Assembly: GCA_035308365.1 (NCBI GenBank)
Contig: DATGGU010000055.1
Span: forward strand, 1 to 5,868
Direction: 5' to 3'
Source: PALSA-505 sp035308365
GTDB taxonomy: Bacteria > Actinomycetota > Actinomycetes > Streptosporangiales > Streptosporangiaceae
Length of the DNA: 5,868 nucleotides
Shown here: positions 1-5,411 of the stretch, one piece after another
How positions within the stretch are numbered: position 1 is the stretch's first letter
Layout of the letters: each line of letters begins with the position of its first letter
Notes under the pieces: generated by a model
Database searches by the model: none
Told to the model about the DNA's origin: nothing
The model's input: only the letters and a program-made list of their open reading frames with translations
Program-made: the position numbers and the translations under genes

Positions 1-732
1 CGTGTCTGGGAGCCGACCCCCGACGACCCGGCCCTCATTATCATCGTCGATGAATATGCCGAGCTACGCGCCGAAGCGCACGAATGGGCCGATTCTCTGG
101 CCCGCCGTGGACGGGCAGTCGCCGTCAATCTGATCGCCGCAACCCAGCGGCCAACTCAGGACGCCATGGGAAATACCGCCGTCCGCTCTCAAATGGATAT
201 CCGGATCTGCCTGCGGGTCCGCGAACCCCGCGACGCAGACCTGATATTGGGCCAGGGCGCGGTGAAATCAGGCTGGCAGGCTCACCAGCTCACCCAGCCC
301 GGAACCTTCCTGCTATCCGATCCCGAGCACACCATTCCACATCGGCACCGGGCCTATCTGATCAGCTCCGAGCAGATAACCCGGCAGGCCACCCAGCACG
401 CACCCAACCGCCCCTGTCTCGGCGCTGTGCCGCAGCAGATAGCCCACACGGCGCCAGAATCGCCACAGCGCGCCGGACCAGGGGTACTGCAAGTGATGGA
501 CCAGTCCGGGCCGCAAACGGTGCTGTGGGCCGCTTTGCGGGATGCCGGGCCGGCCGGGATATCTGCCGGCGCGCTGGTCAAGGTCACCGGAAAAGGCCGG
601 ACCTGGGTTTACGAATGGCTCCGCCAGCTTGCTGCCAATGGCTACGCGGTTCAGACCATACGCGGCCACTGGCGGGCCGCCAGTGACGACGCGCCACCAG
701 GCGCAGGCACCCCAGGTGACCCGCAACGGTGA
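1..732 (+). CDS. FtsK/SpoIIIE-family conjugative DNA translocase (TraB/TraSA type), C-terminal part
   Basis: This is the last 243 residues of a hexameric, membrane-associated ATPase that pumps double-stranded plasmid or element DNA into a recipient cell. The frame is open at the window's left edge, so the start, membrane segments and Walker A motif are missing. Visible residues 11-22 (ALIIIVDEYAEL) are a Walker B strand with catalytic Asp-Glu. Residues 46-57 (AATQRPTQDAMG) and the following RSQMDIRICLRV stretch are typical of actinomycete Tra translocases, as is LTQPGTFLLSDPEHT further on. Residues about 172-226 form a winged-helix domain with the recognition-helix-like segment GRTWVYEWLRQLAANG. 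By analogy with FtsK gamma and TraB this should read specific DNA repeats, and a repeat cluster begins 9 bases after the stop. The family call is firm. The exact relative (pSAM2-like TraSA or other) cannot be told. Confidence 0.93.
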   Translation, partial: RVWEPTPDDPALIIIVDEYAELRAEAHEWADSLARRGRAVAVNLIAATQRPTQDAMGNTAVRSQMDIRICLRVREPRDADLILGQGAVKSGWQAHQLTQPGTFLLSDPEHTIPHRHRAYLISSEQITRQATQHAPNRPCLGAVPQQIAHTAPESPQRAGPGVLQVMDQSGPQTVLWAALRDAGPAGISAGALVKVTGKGRTWVYEWLRQLAANGYAVQTIRGHWRAASDDAPPGAGTPGDPQR

Positions 733-740
733 CAGCGCGT

Positions 741-821
741 CGTCCGCGATCGTCCGTCCGCCTCGCGCGCGCCTACGCGCGTTAGGGCACATCGGCGACT
801 CGTCCGGACGGACGGACGATC
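741..821. repeat. CGTCCG direct/inverted repeat cluster, possible clt transfer site
   Basis: The hexamer CGTCCG occurs at 741-746, 751-756, 755-760 and 801-806. Its complement CGGACG occurs at 805-810, 809-814 and 813-818. A perfect 13-bp inverted repeat pairs 748-760 with 809-821, and an inner CGCGCG pair (764-769 / 776-781) sits inside it. Known: Streptomyces TraB proteins bind clusters of short repeats (TRS) at the clt locus through their C-terminal winged helix, and clt commonly lies next to traB. Inferred: this may be the clt of the element. It could instead be a transcription terminator for the tra gene, although there is no T tract. Confidence 0.5.
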
Positions 822-851
822 ACAGAAGGTAACCAACCCGAGGGGAGGTGA

Positions 852-1052
852 GGCCTCACGGCGACCACGGCGCATGGTAGCGACCAACGGGAGGACTATA
901 GCCAGAGAAACACGCAGCATAGACAAACAGAGAATGGTGAAGCGGATCGCGCCTATCACCTAGAGCGGGTAGTCGGCAAATTTAAGATGACAATCAGTGC
1001 GGAGAACGCAGAACTGCTCGTGACATTGCTGACGGACAATGATGTGAGCTAG
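852..1052 (+). pseudogene. possible decayed or start-less small reading frame
   Basis: One frame is open from 852 to the TAG at 1050-1052, giving 66 codons. Its tail reads like real protein (RAYHLERVVGKFKMT, then ENAELLVTLLTDNDVS). The only standard start in frame is ATG at 987, which would give 21 residues and has no ribosome binding site. A purine-rich GAGGGGAGGTGAGG stretch lies just upstream of the open segment, but the GTG inside it (848-850) is in another frame and stops at 878-880. A second tiny frame, 874-963 (ATG, 29 residues), overlaps it in another phase. I do not recognise either. This may be a frameshifted remnant of an element gene, or simply noncoding. Confidence 0.25.
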
Positions 1053-1082
1053 CCAAAGCATAGCCTAAACAGAGATGACACG

Positions 1083-1121
1083 GGAAAGCCCTTCCGGTAT
1101 GGCCCGCCGGAAGGGGTTTCC
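1083..1121. terminator. strong hairpin between tra region and integrase
   Basis: A 15-bp stem pairs 1083-1097 with 1107-1121 around a 9-base loop (1098-1106). There is one G-G mismatch at 1088/1116. It lies 20 bases beyond the integrase stop on the minus strand and downstream of the tra segment on the plus strand, so it can act as a bidirectional terminator between convergent units. The plus-strand 3' side ends GTTTCCTCATTCT, which is moderately T-rich. The minus-strand side runs out through GGGAAAGCCC without a T tract. Confidence 0.7.
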
Positions 1122-1140
1122 TCATTCTAGGGTCAGTGTA

Positions 1141-2559
1141 TCAGCCTAGCTCGTTTTCCTCGATTTCGATCCGCCCATAATCGATCGTGTGAGGATGGTT
1201 TGTGCCATCATGCGAACCGATAATAACCGCGCTGAACAAGAACCGCAGGACGGTGTTCCTTCGTTCGGGAGTAAGCTTCTGCCACTCCGCTTTCGCGTTC
1301 GGGCCGATAAGATCGGCTATTGCATCGGCTGACTTGGCTCTGGCGATCGTCTTTTTCTCGTTCTCGCTTATCCGAGCCTGGATGGTTCGACGGTCCTTCC
1401 GGTACTCGTCATAGGGGATTTCCTTGTTCAGCCACATGTCGTGCAGGTCTCGAAGCTGCTGTTCGTCCTCTGCTATTTCCCGTTCGGCCGCTTCCGTAGC
1501 CGCGCTGCGGGTACGGCGCGGGTTAACCGTCAGCCCGGTCAGCAGCCGGACAGCGGCGTCCTCTACAAACCTTTCCAGTGGTTCGGCTTGAAAGGTCCGG
1601 GTGCACCGCATGTCATCCAGGCGATTGGCGCGCGAGCATCGATAGTACTTCCCGCTGCATCCAGCCATCTTGGTGCCACACTTGCCGCAGACGACCAGGC
1701 CGCGCAAGAGGTAGACGCGAGGTGTGCGCTGCTTGGAGCGTTCCTTTACGGCTGCCGCGCTGCGGAAGGTCAGCAGCTCCTGAGTGAAGTCCCACTGTGC
1801 CCTTGGGATGATTGGCTGCCACTTGCCGACGGCTACCTCTTCACCGTTGTGCACACAGATGCCGGCGACGTGCCTATTCCGCAATTGCCGACGGATCGCC
1901 GCATCGGTCCATGCCTTACCCCGGGCTGTCTTGATTCCTCCGCGGTTGAAATCGGCGGCTATCTTGAAAGGGGTTTCCCCTTTGCCGAACCGATCGAATA
2001 TCTCCCGCACGATCGCTGCTTCTCCGGGTACGATCTTCATGCCGTCTTTGGAATATCCGAACGCCCGGACGCCATTGGGCAAGCCACTTTCGGCCCGCTC
2101 TTGCTTCTGATCTTTGATGCGGCGCGATGTGTCGTCGGATGAACGGCAGGCATGAGCTATTTCTATCCGCAGCGCGTATCGGTCATTGTGGTCTTGAAGA
2201 TTGCGGCCGTCCATGCGGCCATAAAGCATAATCTCGTGCTCGTCAGCTATCCGGAGCAACTCTTCCAAGTCGAAAGGCTGACGCATAAGCCGGTCAGGAT
2301 GGTAACACACGATGTGCTTGATATCGCCGCGCTCTGCGGCCTTGATCAGGGCATCCCACCCTGGTCTTTTCCGGTTCCGCTGCCATGCCGACGCGCCGTT
2401 ATCAACAAAAATATTGCTCGGCTGTACGGTCAATCCGAGCTTCGCGCAGTCGTCCAGCGCAAGCCGCTTCTGACGGTTCACGGTGATTTGCTCTTTGTCA
2501 CCCTTCATCGACTTACGGCAGTAGATCGCCGTAAGGTCGGCATCGGGGACAGTTGCCAT
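1141..2559 (-). CDS. large serine integrase (resolvase/recombinase/zinc-ribbon family)
   Basis: Site-specific recombinase that integrates and excises the element by a phosphoserine mechanism between att sites. The 472-residue form starting MATVPDAD is preferred: GAGGA at 2573-2569 sits 9 bases before this ATG. The longer in-frame ATG at 2616 (491 residues) has no ribosome binding site and precedes a basic, non-domain tail. In the 472-residue numbering, the catalytic domain begins at about 10. IYCRKS carries the nucleophile Ser17 with Arg15, and HPDRLMRQ holds Arg90 and Arg93. A recombinase domain covers about 163-271 (AFGYSKDGMKIVPGEA). A zinc ribbon uses Cys291, Cys294, Cys308 and Cys319. 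A charged coiled-coil insertion of about 352-411 follows, and such segments control integration versus excision in this family. All key residues are present, so it is probably active. It lies just inside the element boundary, downstream of the truncated permease on the same strand. Confidence 0.93.
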   Translation of the reverse strand: MATVPDADLTAIYCRKSMKGDKEQITVNRQKRLALDDCAKLGLTVQPSNIFVDNGASAWQRNRKRPGWDALIKAAERGDIKHIVCYHPDRLMRQPFDLEELLRIADEHEIMLYGRMDGRNLQDHNDRYALRIEIAHACRSSDDTSRRIKDQKQERAESGLPNGVRAFGYSKDGMKIVPGEAAIVREIFDRFGKGETPFKIAADFNRGGIKTARGKAWTDAAIRRQLRNRHVAGICVHNGEEVAVGKWQPIIPRAQWDFTQELLTFRSAAAVKERSKQRTPRVYLLRGLVVCGKCGTKMAGCSGKYYRCSRANRLDDMRCTRTFQAEPLERFVEDAAVRLLTGLTVNPRRTRSAATEAAEREIAEDEQQLRDLHDMWLNKEIPYDEYRKDRRTIQARISENEKKTIARAKSADAIADLIGPNAKAEWQKLTPERRNTVLRFLFSAVIIGSHDGTNHPHTIDYGRIEIEENELG

Positions 2560-2568
2560 GGCGTGGGT

Positions 2569-2573
2569 TCCTC
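2569..2573 (-). promoter_or_regulatory. ribosome binding site deciding the integrase start
   Basis: On the minus strand GAGGA is followed by nine bases and then ATG at 2559. No comparable purine run precedes the upstream ATG at 2616. A hairpin pairing 2574-2578 with 2583-2587 directly abuts it on the 5' side. Confidence 0.6.
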
Positions 2574-2625
2574 GGCTCCGCAGAGCCCTGCTCTGGGCGG
2601 TGTTTGGCCTGATCATACCCCGATG

Positions 2626-2665
2626 CTACGAACGATGCATGGTGTCAGTCATGGGGAGGAAGACC
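2626..2665. other. predicted hybrid attachment site (attR or attL) of the serine integrase
   Basis: The bases from about 2650 rightward encode permease (PMTD and earlier). The bases from about 2640 leftward encode nothing permease-like and lead into the integrase leader. Serine integrases recombine within an att site of about 40-50 bp at a 2-bp core, giving hybrid sites at both ends. The crossover must lie in roughly 2636-2650. The exact core cannot be fixed without the other end or an uninterrupted relative. Confidence 0.6.
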
Positions 2666-2778
2666 CCGAGCAGTACCGTGAACAGGCCGAGCCGGCCCAG
2701 GCGCTGTTCCTCCTGCTGCCCGGCCCCGGCGATGACCGTCGCGGCCCGTGGGGTTTCCAGTTGTGTTGTTGGGGGCAT
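2626..2778 (-). pseudogene. MFS efflux permease, N-terminal stub cut by element insertion
   Basis: Translation from ATG at 2778 gives 50 residues. The first 45 look like the N-terminus of a drug:H+ antiporter of the major facilitator superfamily: a soluble, acidic lead (residues 1-27), then RLGLFTVLLGVFLPMTD (28-45), the opening of transmembrane helix 1. Relatives normally continue with something like FFIVNVALP. Here the frame reads TMHRS and then TAG, and neither of the other two frames resumes the helix. The remaining roughly 400 residues are absent to the right of the integrase. Inferred: the mobile element integrated at codons 44-47, and the remainder should lie beyond the far end of the element. 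The pair with the divergent XRE regulator at 2890 supports an efflux role. The start has only a weak ribosome site (GGTGG). Confidence 0.8.
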
Positions 2779-2800
2779 GCCACCGAGTCTGCTGCCATTC

Positions 2801-2834
2801 TTAGCCAGGTATCAAGAGTTCAGTTATCCTGGTA
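2801..2834. promoter_or_regulatory. direct-repeat operator and promoter in the XRE/MFS divergent intergenic region
   Basis: TTAGCCAGGTA (2801-2811) and TTATCCTGGTA (2824-2834) match at 9 of 11 positions (TTAnCCnGGTA) and start 23 bp apart, about two helical turns. A partial third copy, TTAACCA, begins at 2848. The same bases form a plausible sigma-70-like plus-strand promoter: TAGCCA (2802-2807), a 17-bp spacer and TATCCT (2825-2830). The repeats are thus placed to block transcription of the regulator and, in the other direction, of the permease. Binding by the neighbouring XRE protein is an inference. No convincing minus-strand -35/-10 pair was found. Confidence 0.45.
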
Positions 2835-2889
2835 CTAGCTCTACCTGTTAACCACCCGAGATCTCATGCATCCTGGAGGTGTGACCCAG

Positions 2890-3780
2890 ATGGCACTCGC
2901 CCGCCAAGTGCCCGGCGGCCCGGTGACCGGGCCCGGTGAGCCGGAGTCCGGTGATGCACTGCGCCGGCAGGCGCTCGGTGCATTCCTGCGCAGCCGCCGC
3001 GAGGCGATCACGCCGGACCAGGTCGGGCTGCCGGCGGCCGGCCGGCGGCGCACGCCGGGCCTGCGCCGCGAGGAGGTCGCCTACCTCGCCGGGGTCGGGG
3101 TGACCTGGTACACCTGGCTGGAGCAGGGCCGGGACATCACGGTCTCCGGTCAGGTGCTCGAGGCCATCGCCCGGACGCTGATGTTCGACCCGGACGAGCG
3201 GTCGCACCTGTTCACCCTGGCTGGCCATGGCGATCATGAGACGCAGAAGGAATGCCAGTCGCTGTCGCCGTCCATCCAGATGATGCTGGACCGGCTCGAT
3301 CCGTTCCCCGCCGCCGTGCAGAACGCCCGATACCACATCCTGGCGTTCAACGACGCGTACAACGACCTGATCGGCGACCTGTCGGCCATGCCGTTCGAGA
3401 ACCGGAACAGCATGTGGCTGTGCTTCACCCACCCGATGTGGCGGACCGCGATCGTCGACTGGGCGGACGCGGCGGGCCGGATGGTCGCGAACCTGCGCGC
3501 CGTCATGGCCGAGCATGTGGCCGAGCCGTCCTGGAAGGCACTGATCTCCAGGCTGACCGAGGCATCGCCCGAGTTCGCCGCCATGTGGGAGCGGCACGAG
3601 GTGCGCAGCCCGGAGAACCGGACCAAGCACATCATCAACCCCAAGGTCGGGCTGCTCCGGCTGGACTACACCAACCTGTGGTTCGGCCCCCGGCTCGGTA
3701 CCCGCCTGGTGACCTACACCCCGGCCGACCCGGAAACCCAGGCCCGGCTGGAGAAGCTGGCCGCCGACCGGGGCGCCTGA
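2890..3780 (+). CDS. XRE-family transcriptional regulator with MmyB-like ligand-binding domain
   Basis: A 296-residue DNA-binding regulator. The start at 2890 is chosen because GGAGGT (2875-2880) lies nine bases upstream. The in-frame ATG at 2866 lies before that site and the GTG at 2881 directly abuts it. After a variable 24-residue lead, residues about 28-112 form a Cro/C1-type helix-turn-helix domain of the actinomycete subtype (TPGLRREEVAYLAGVGVTWY, then LEQGR, then LEAIARTL). Residues about 128-292 match the MmyB-like domain, a PAS-like fold thought to bind small lipophilic ligands (AFNDAYNDLIGDL, NSMWLCFTHP, the late LDYTNLWFGP). Such regulators are often paired with divergent efflux or oxidoreductase genes. 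Here the divergent gene is the broken MFS permease, the likely former target. The ligand is unknown. Confidence 0.9.
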   Translation: MALARQVPGGPVTGPGEPESGDALRRQALGAFLRSRREAITPDQVGLPAAGRRRTPGLRREEVAYLAGVGVTWYTWLEQGRDITVSGQVLEAIARTLMFDPDERSHLFTLAGHGDHETQKECQSLSPSIQMMLDRLDPFPAAVQNARYHILAFNDAYNDLIGDLSAMPFENRNSMWLCFTHPMWRTAIVDWADAAGRMVANLRAVMAEHVAEPSWKALISRLTEASPEFAAMWERHEVRSPENRTKHIINPKVGLLRLDYTNLWFGPRLGTRLVTYTPADPETQARLEKLAADRGA

Positions 3781-3795
3781 CCGGGCTCGCCGGTC

Positions 3796-3822
3796 CGTGC
3801 CCGGGCAGATCCGGCGGGCACG
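3796..3822 (+). terminator. candidate hairpin after the XRE gene
   Basis: A perfect 8-bp GC-rich stem, CGTGCCCG (3796-3803) with CGGGCACG (3815-3822), with an 11-base loop, starting 16 bases after the XRE stop. No T tract follows, which is common for actinomycete terminators but makes the call tentative. Confidence 0.45.
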
Positions 3823-3839
3823 ACGGTTGTGGCACCGTC

Positions 3840-3866
3840 AAATTTATAAATGATCTTTAATTTTCC
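3840..3866. promoter_or_regulatory. AT-rich block upstream of the ECF41-type promoter
   Basis: This is a 27-base stretch of almost only A and T in otherwise very GC-rich DNA. It ends about 10 bases before the proposed -35 element at 3877, which is where an RNA polymerase alpha-subunit UP element would sit. It may alternatively be a protein-binding site or part of the XRE gene's 3' region. Confidence 0.35.
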
Positions 3867-3876
3867 TGGGCTGGAC

Positions 3877-3903
3877 TGTCACGCCAGCGGCGGCCCGGGT
3901 GTC
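3877..3903 (+). promoter_or_regulatory. ECF41-type promoter of the CMD-sigma operon
   Basis: TGTCACG (3877-3883), a 16-base spacer and TGTC (3900-3903) closely resemble the promoter described for ECF41 sigma factors (TGTCACA at -35 and CGTC at -10). In characterised systems that promoter precedes the CMD/oxidoreductase/epimerase gene next to the sigma gene, which is exactly the arrangement here. Deviations are G for the last A and T for the first C. An inverted repeat, GTCTGTT (3901-3907) with AGCAGAC (3912-3918), including one G-T pair and a 4-base loop, overlaps the -10 and start region. Confidence 0.65.
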
Positions 3904-3946
3904 TGTTCTGGAGCAGACATCCGCCAGCCGTGGGAAGGAAAAGATC

Positions 3947-4522
3947 ATGGCGCGTATCTCGCTGACCCCGCCGCAATCGCTGTTCAACCGGGTCGCCGGA
4001 TGGGTGGTCCGCCGCAGGTACGGCACGATGCTCGATCCGGGCGCCGCCATCGGCCACAATCGGCAGGTGGCCCGTTCGTACGCGCTGTTCGAGCTGCAGG
4101 TCGAGCGATGGCGCAGCCTGGACCATGGGCTCAAGGACCTGGCCGTGATGGCGGCGGCGAGCAGGATCGGCTGCGCCTGGTGCATGGACTTCGGCTACTG
4201 GGAGGCGACCATGGCCCACAAGGTCCCGGCCGAGAAGATCCGCGCGGTACCCGGCTGGCGGGATGCCACCGTGTACACCGGCCTGGAGCGGCTGGTACTC
4301 GAATACGCCGAGGCGATGACCGACAGCCCGCCGAGCGTCACCGACGAGCTGGTGGAGGCACTGTCCGGCCAGCTCAGTGAGGCCCAATTGGTCGAGCTGA
4401 CCGCGATCGTGGCGGTGGAGAACCTGCGCTCGCGGATGAATTCAGCGTTCGGGCTGACCTCACAGGGCTTCAAGGACCGCTGCGAGGCCGCGCCGCGTCA
4501 GGCCGATCATGCCCGGAGCTGA
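3947..4522 (+). CDS. carboxymuconolactone decarboxylase (CMD)/AhpD-like protein, ECF41 partner
   Basis: A 191-residue all-helical protein of the alkylhydroperoxidase-like fold, with no signal peptide. The start is taken at 3947 because GGAAGGAA (3933-3940) lies six bases upstream. The in-frame extension to 3899 would run through the proposed promoter. Residues 76-79 form the redox pair Cys-Ala-Trp-Cys in GCAWCMDFGYW, after a helix with GLKDLAVMAAASR (61-73). The tail RMNSAFGLTSQGF (163-175) is typical of these longer CMD proteins. In AhpD the second cysteine is followed four residues later by a catalytic histidine; here that place is Gly83, so classic peroxidase activity is doubtful. The gene overlaps the downstream sigma gene by 14 bases, suggesting translational coupling. 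ECF41 sigma factors are characteristically encoded beside a CMD, oxidoreductase or epimerase gene that they transcribe. The substrate is unknown; a redox or oxidative-stress role is an inference. Confidence 0.88.
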   Translation: MARISLTPPQSLFNRVAGWVVRRRYGTMLDPGAAIGHNRQVARSYALFELQVERWRSLDHGLKDLAVMAAASRIGCAWCMDFGYWEATMAHKVPAEKIRAVPGWRDATVYTGLERLVLEYAEAMTDSPPSVTDELVEALSGQLSEAQLVELTAIVAVENLRSRMNSAFGLTSQGFKDRCEAAPRQADHARS

Positions 4523-5411
4523 AGACGAGACGTTCGAGGCGCACCGGGACCTGATGTTCGCGGTGGCCTACCGGATGCTGGGCACCGTGGCCGACGCCGA
4601 GGATGCCATCCAGGACGCCTGGCTACGCTGGTCGGCCGCGCCCCGGGAGGATGTGACGCACCCCCGCGCGTACCTGACCAAGATCATTACCAACACGTCA
4701 CTGAACCGGCTTCGTGCGGTACGCGCCCGCCGTGAGGCCTACATCGGTCCGTGGCTCCCCGAGCCCCTGCTGACGAGGGAAAACCCAGATATCAGCGAAC
4801 GAATCGAGGTGGCCGAATCGGTCTCGCTGGCCATGCTGGTGGTGCTCGAAACGCTGACCCCAGAGGAGCGGGCCGTGTTCGTCTTGCGGGAGGTGTTCGG
4901 CTTCGGCTACGCCGAGATCGGCGCGGCGCTCGGCCGCAGCGAGATCTCCGCGCGCCAGCTCGCCCACCGGGCCCGCGAGCACGTGCAGGCCCGCCGGCCA
5001 CGCTTCGAGGTGGACCGCTCGCAGCAGCAGGAGGTGACCGAGCGGTTCCTGGACGCGGCGGTCGGCGGCGACATCGAGCGGCTGATCGAGGTGCTGGCGC
5101 CGGATGTCACGCTGACCTCCGACGGCGGAGGCAAGGCCCGGGCCGCCCGCCGCCAGGTCGCCGGGCCCGTCAAGGTCGCCCGGCTGCTGCGCGGGCTGGC
5201 CACCAACCCGAAGGCCGGAATGGACATCAGCGAGCTCGAACCCGGGCGGGCCGAGATCAACGGCCGCCCCGGCCTGCTGTTCACCCGGGGCGGCCTGGCC
5301 ATCGTGGCGATGGCCTGGGAGGTCTCCGGCGGCCTGGTGACCGCCATCCAGATCATCACCAACCCGGACAAGCTGGCGGCCATCTCGTCCGGCCGCACGC
5401 TGCTGATCTAA
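4509..5411 (+). CDS. sigJ: ECF41-family (SigJ-like) sigma factor with C-terminal SnoaL-like domain
   Basis: A 300-residue extracytoplasmic-function sigma factor directing RNA polymerase to a small regulon. Sigma region 2 is at about 8-72 (FAVAYRMLGTVADAEDAIQD, then AWLRW). The linker YIGPWLPEP (78-86) is the ECF41 hallmark. Sigma region 4 with its helix-turn-helix is at about 104-162 (LTPEERAVFVLREVFGFGY, then EIGAALGRS). A SnoaL/NTF2-like domain covers about 172-292, with the conserved DGGGK (205-209) and NPDKL (285-289) motifs. In ECF41 proteins this fused domain replaces a separate anti-sigma factor and tunes activity, and no anti-sigma gene is seen here. The start overlaps the end of the CMD gene and has little ribosome binding site of its own, consistent with coupled translation. 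The stop overlaps that of the convergent methyltransferase. The sigJ symbol reflects family similarity, not proven orthology. Confidence 0.92.
   Translation: MPGAEDETFEAHRDLMFAVAYRMLGTVADAEDAIQDAWLRWSAAPREDVTHPRAYLTKIITNTSLNRLRAVRARREAYIGPWLPEPLLTRENPDISERIEVAESVSLAMLVVLETLTPEERAVFVLREVFGFGYAEIGAALGRSEISARQLAHRAREHVQARRPRFEVDRSQQQEVTERFLDAAVGGDIERLIEVLAPDVTLTSDGGGKARAARRQVAGPVKVARLLRGLATNPKAGMDISELEPGRAEINGRPGLLFTRGGLAIVAMAWEVSGGLVTAIQIITNPDKLAAISSGRTLLI

Larger units (their letters stand above)
1..2640. mobile_element. right end of an integrated conjugative element (AICE-like), left end outside window
   Basis: Seen: a TraB/FtsK-type translocase, a repeat cluster next to it and a large serine integrase, all of visibly lower GC than the genes to the right. 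At the integrase side the element abuts an MFS permease gene that breaks off in its first membrane helix. Known: actinomycete integrative conjugative elements move double-stranded DNA with a single FtsK-like protein and integrate through an integrase encoded at one end. Inferred: the right boundary lies near 2636-2650. Replication, spread and transfer-regulation genes would be to the left. It could also be a decayed remnant, because no excisionase is evident here. Confidence 0.75.

Noticed and set aside
313..959. Minus-strand frames opposite the tra gene and its downstream region, one with a hydrophobic N-terminus (from 959)
   Set aside because: Antisense to a clear FtsK-like coding region or to repeat DNA. 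There is no ribosome binding site, and the hydrophobic start is followed by Arg-rich low-complexity sequence.
2560..2616. 19-codon N-terminal extension of the integrase starting at 2616
   Set aside because: No ribosome binding site precedes it, the residues are basic and outside the resolvase fold, and the ATG at 2559 has GAGGA at good spacing.
1441..2838. Two long plus-strand open frames (1441-2142 and 2152-2838)
   Set aside because: They are antisense to the integrase and permease stub. Their translations show no family features, and the opposite strand carries complete domains.
2841..3644. Minus-strand frames opposite the XRE gene, and a plus-strand out-of-phase frame 3252-3860
   Set aside because: Arg/Pro/Gly-rich shadows typical of high-GC third-position bias, and the XRE frame has full domain matches.
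3899..3946. Extended start of the CMD protein at 3899
   Set aside because: It begins inside the proposed promoter and lacks a ribosome site. The ATG at 3947 has GGAAGGAA upstream.
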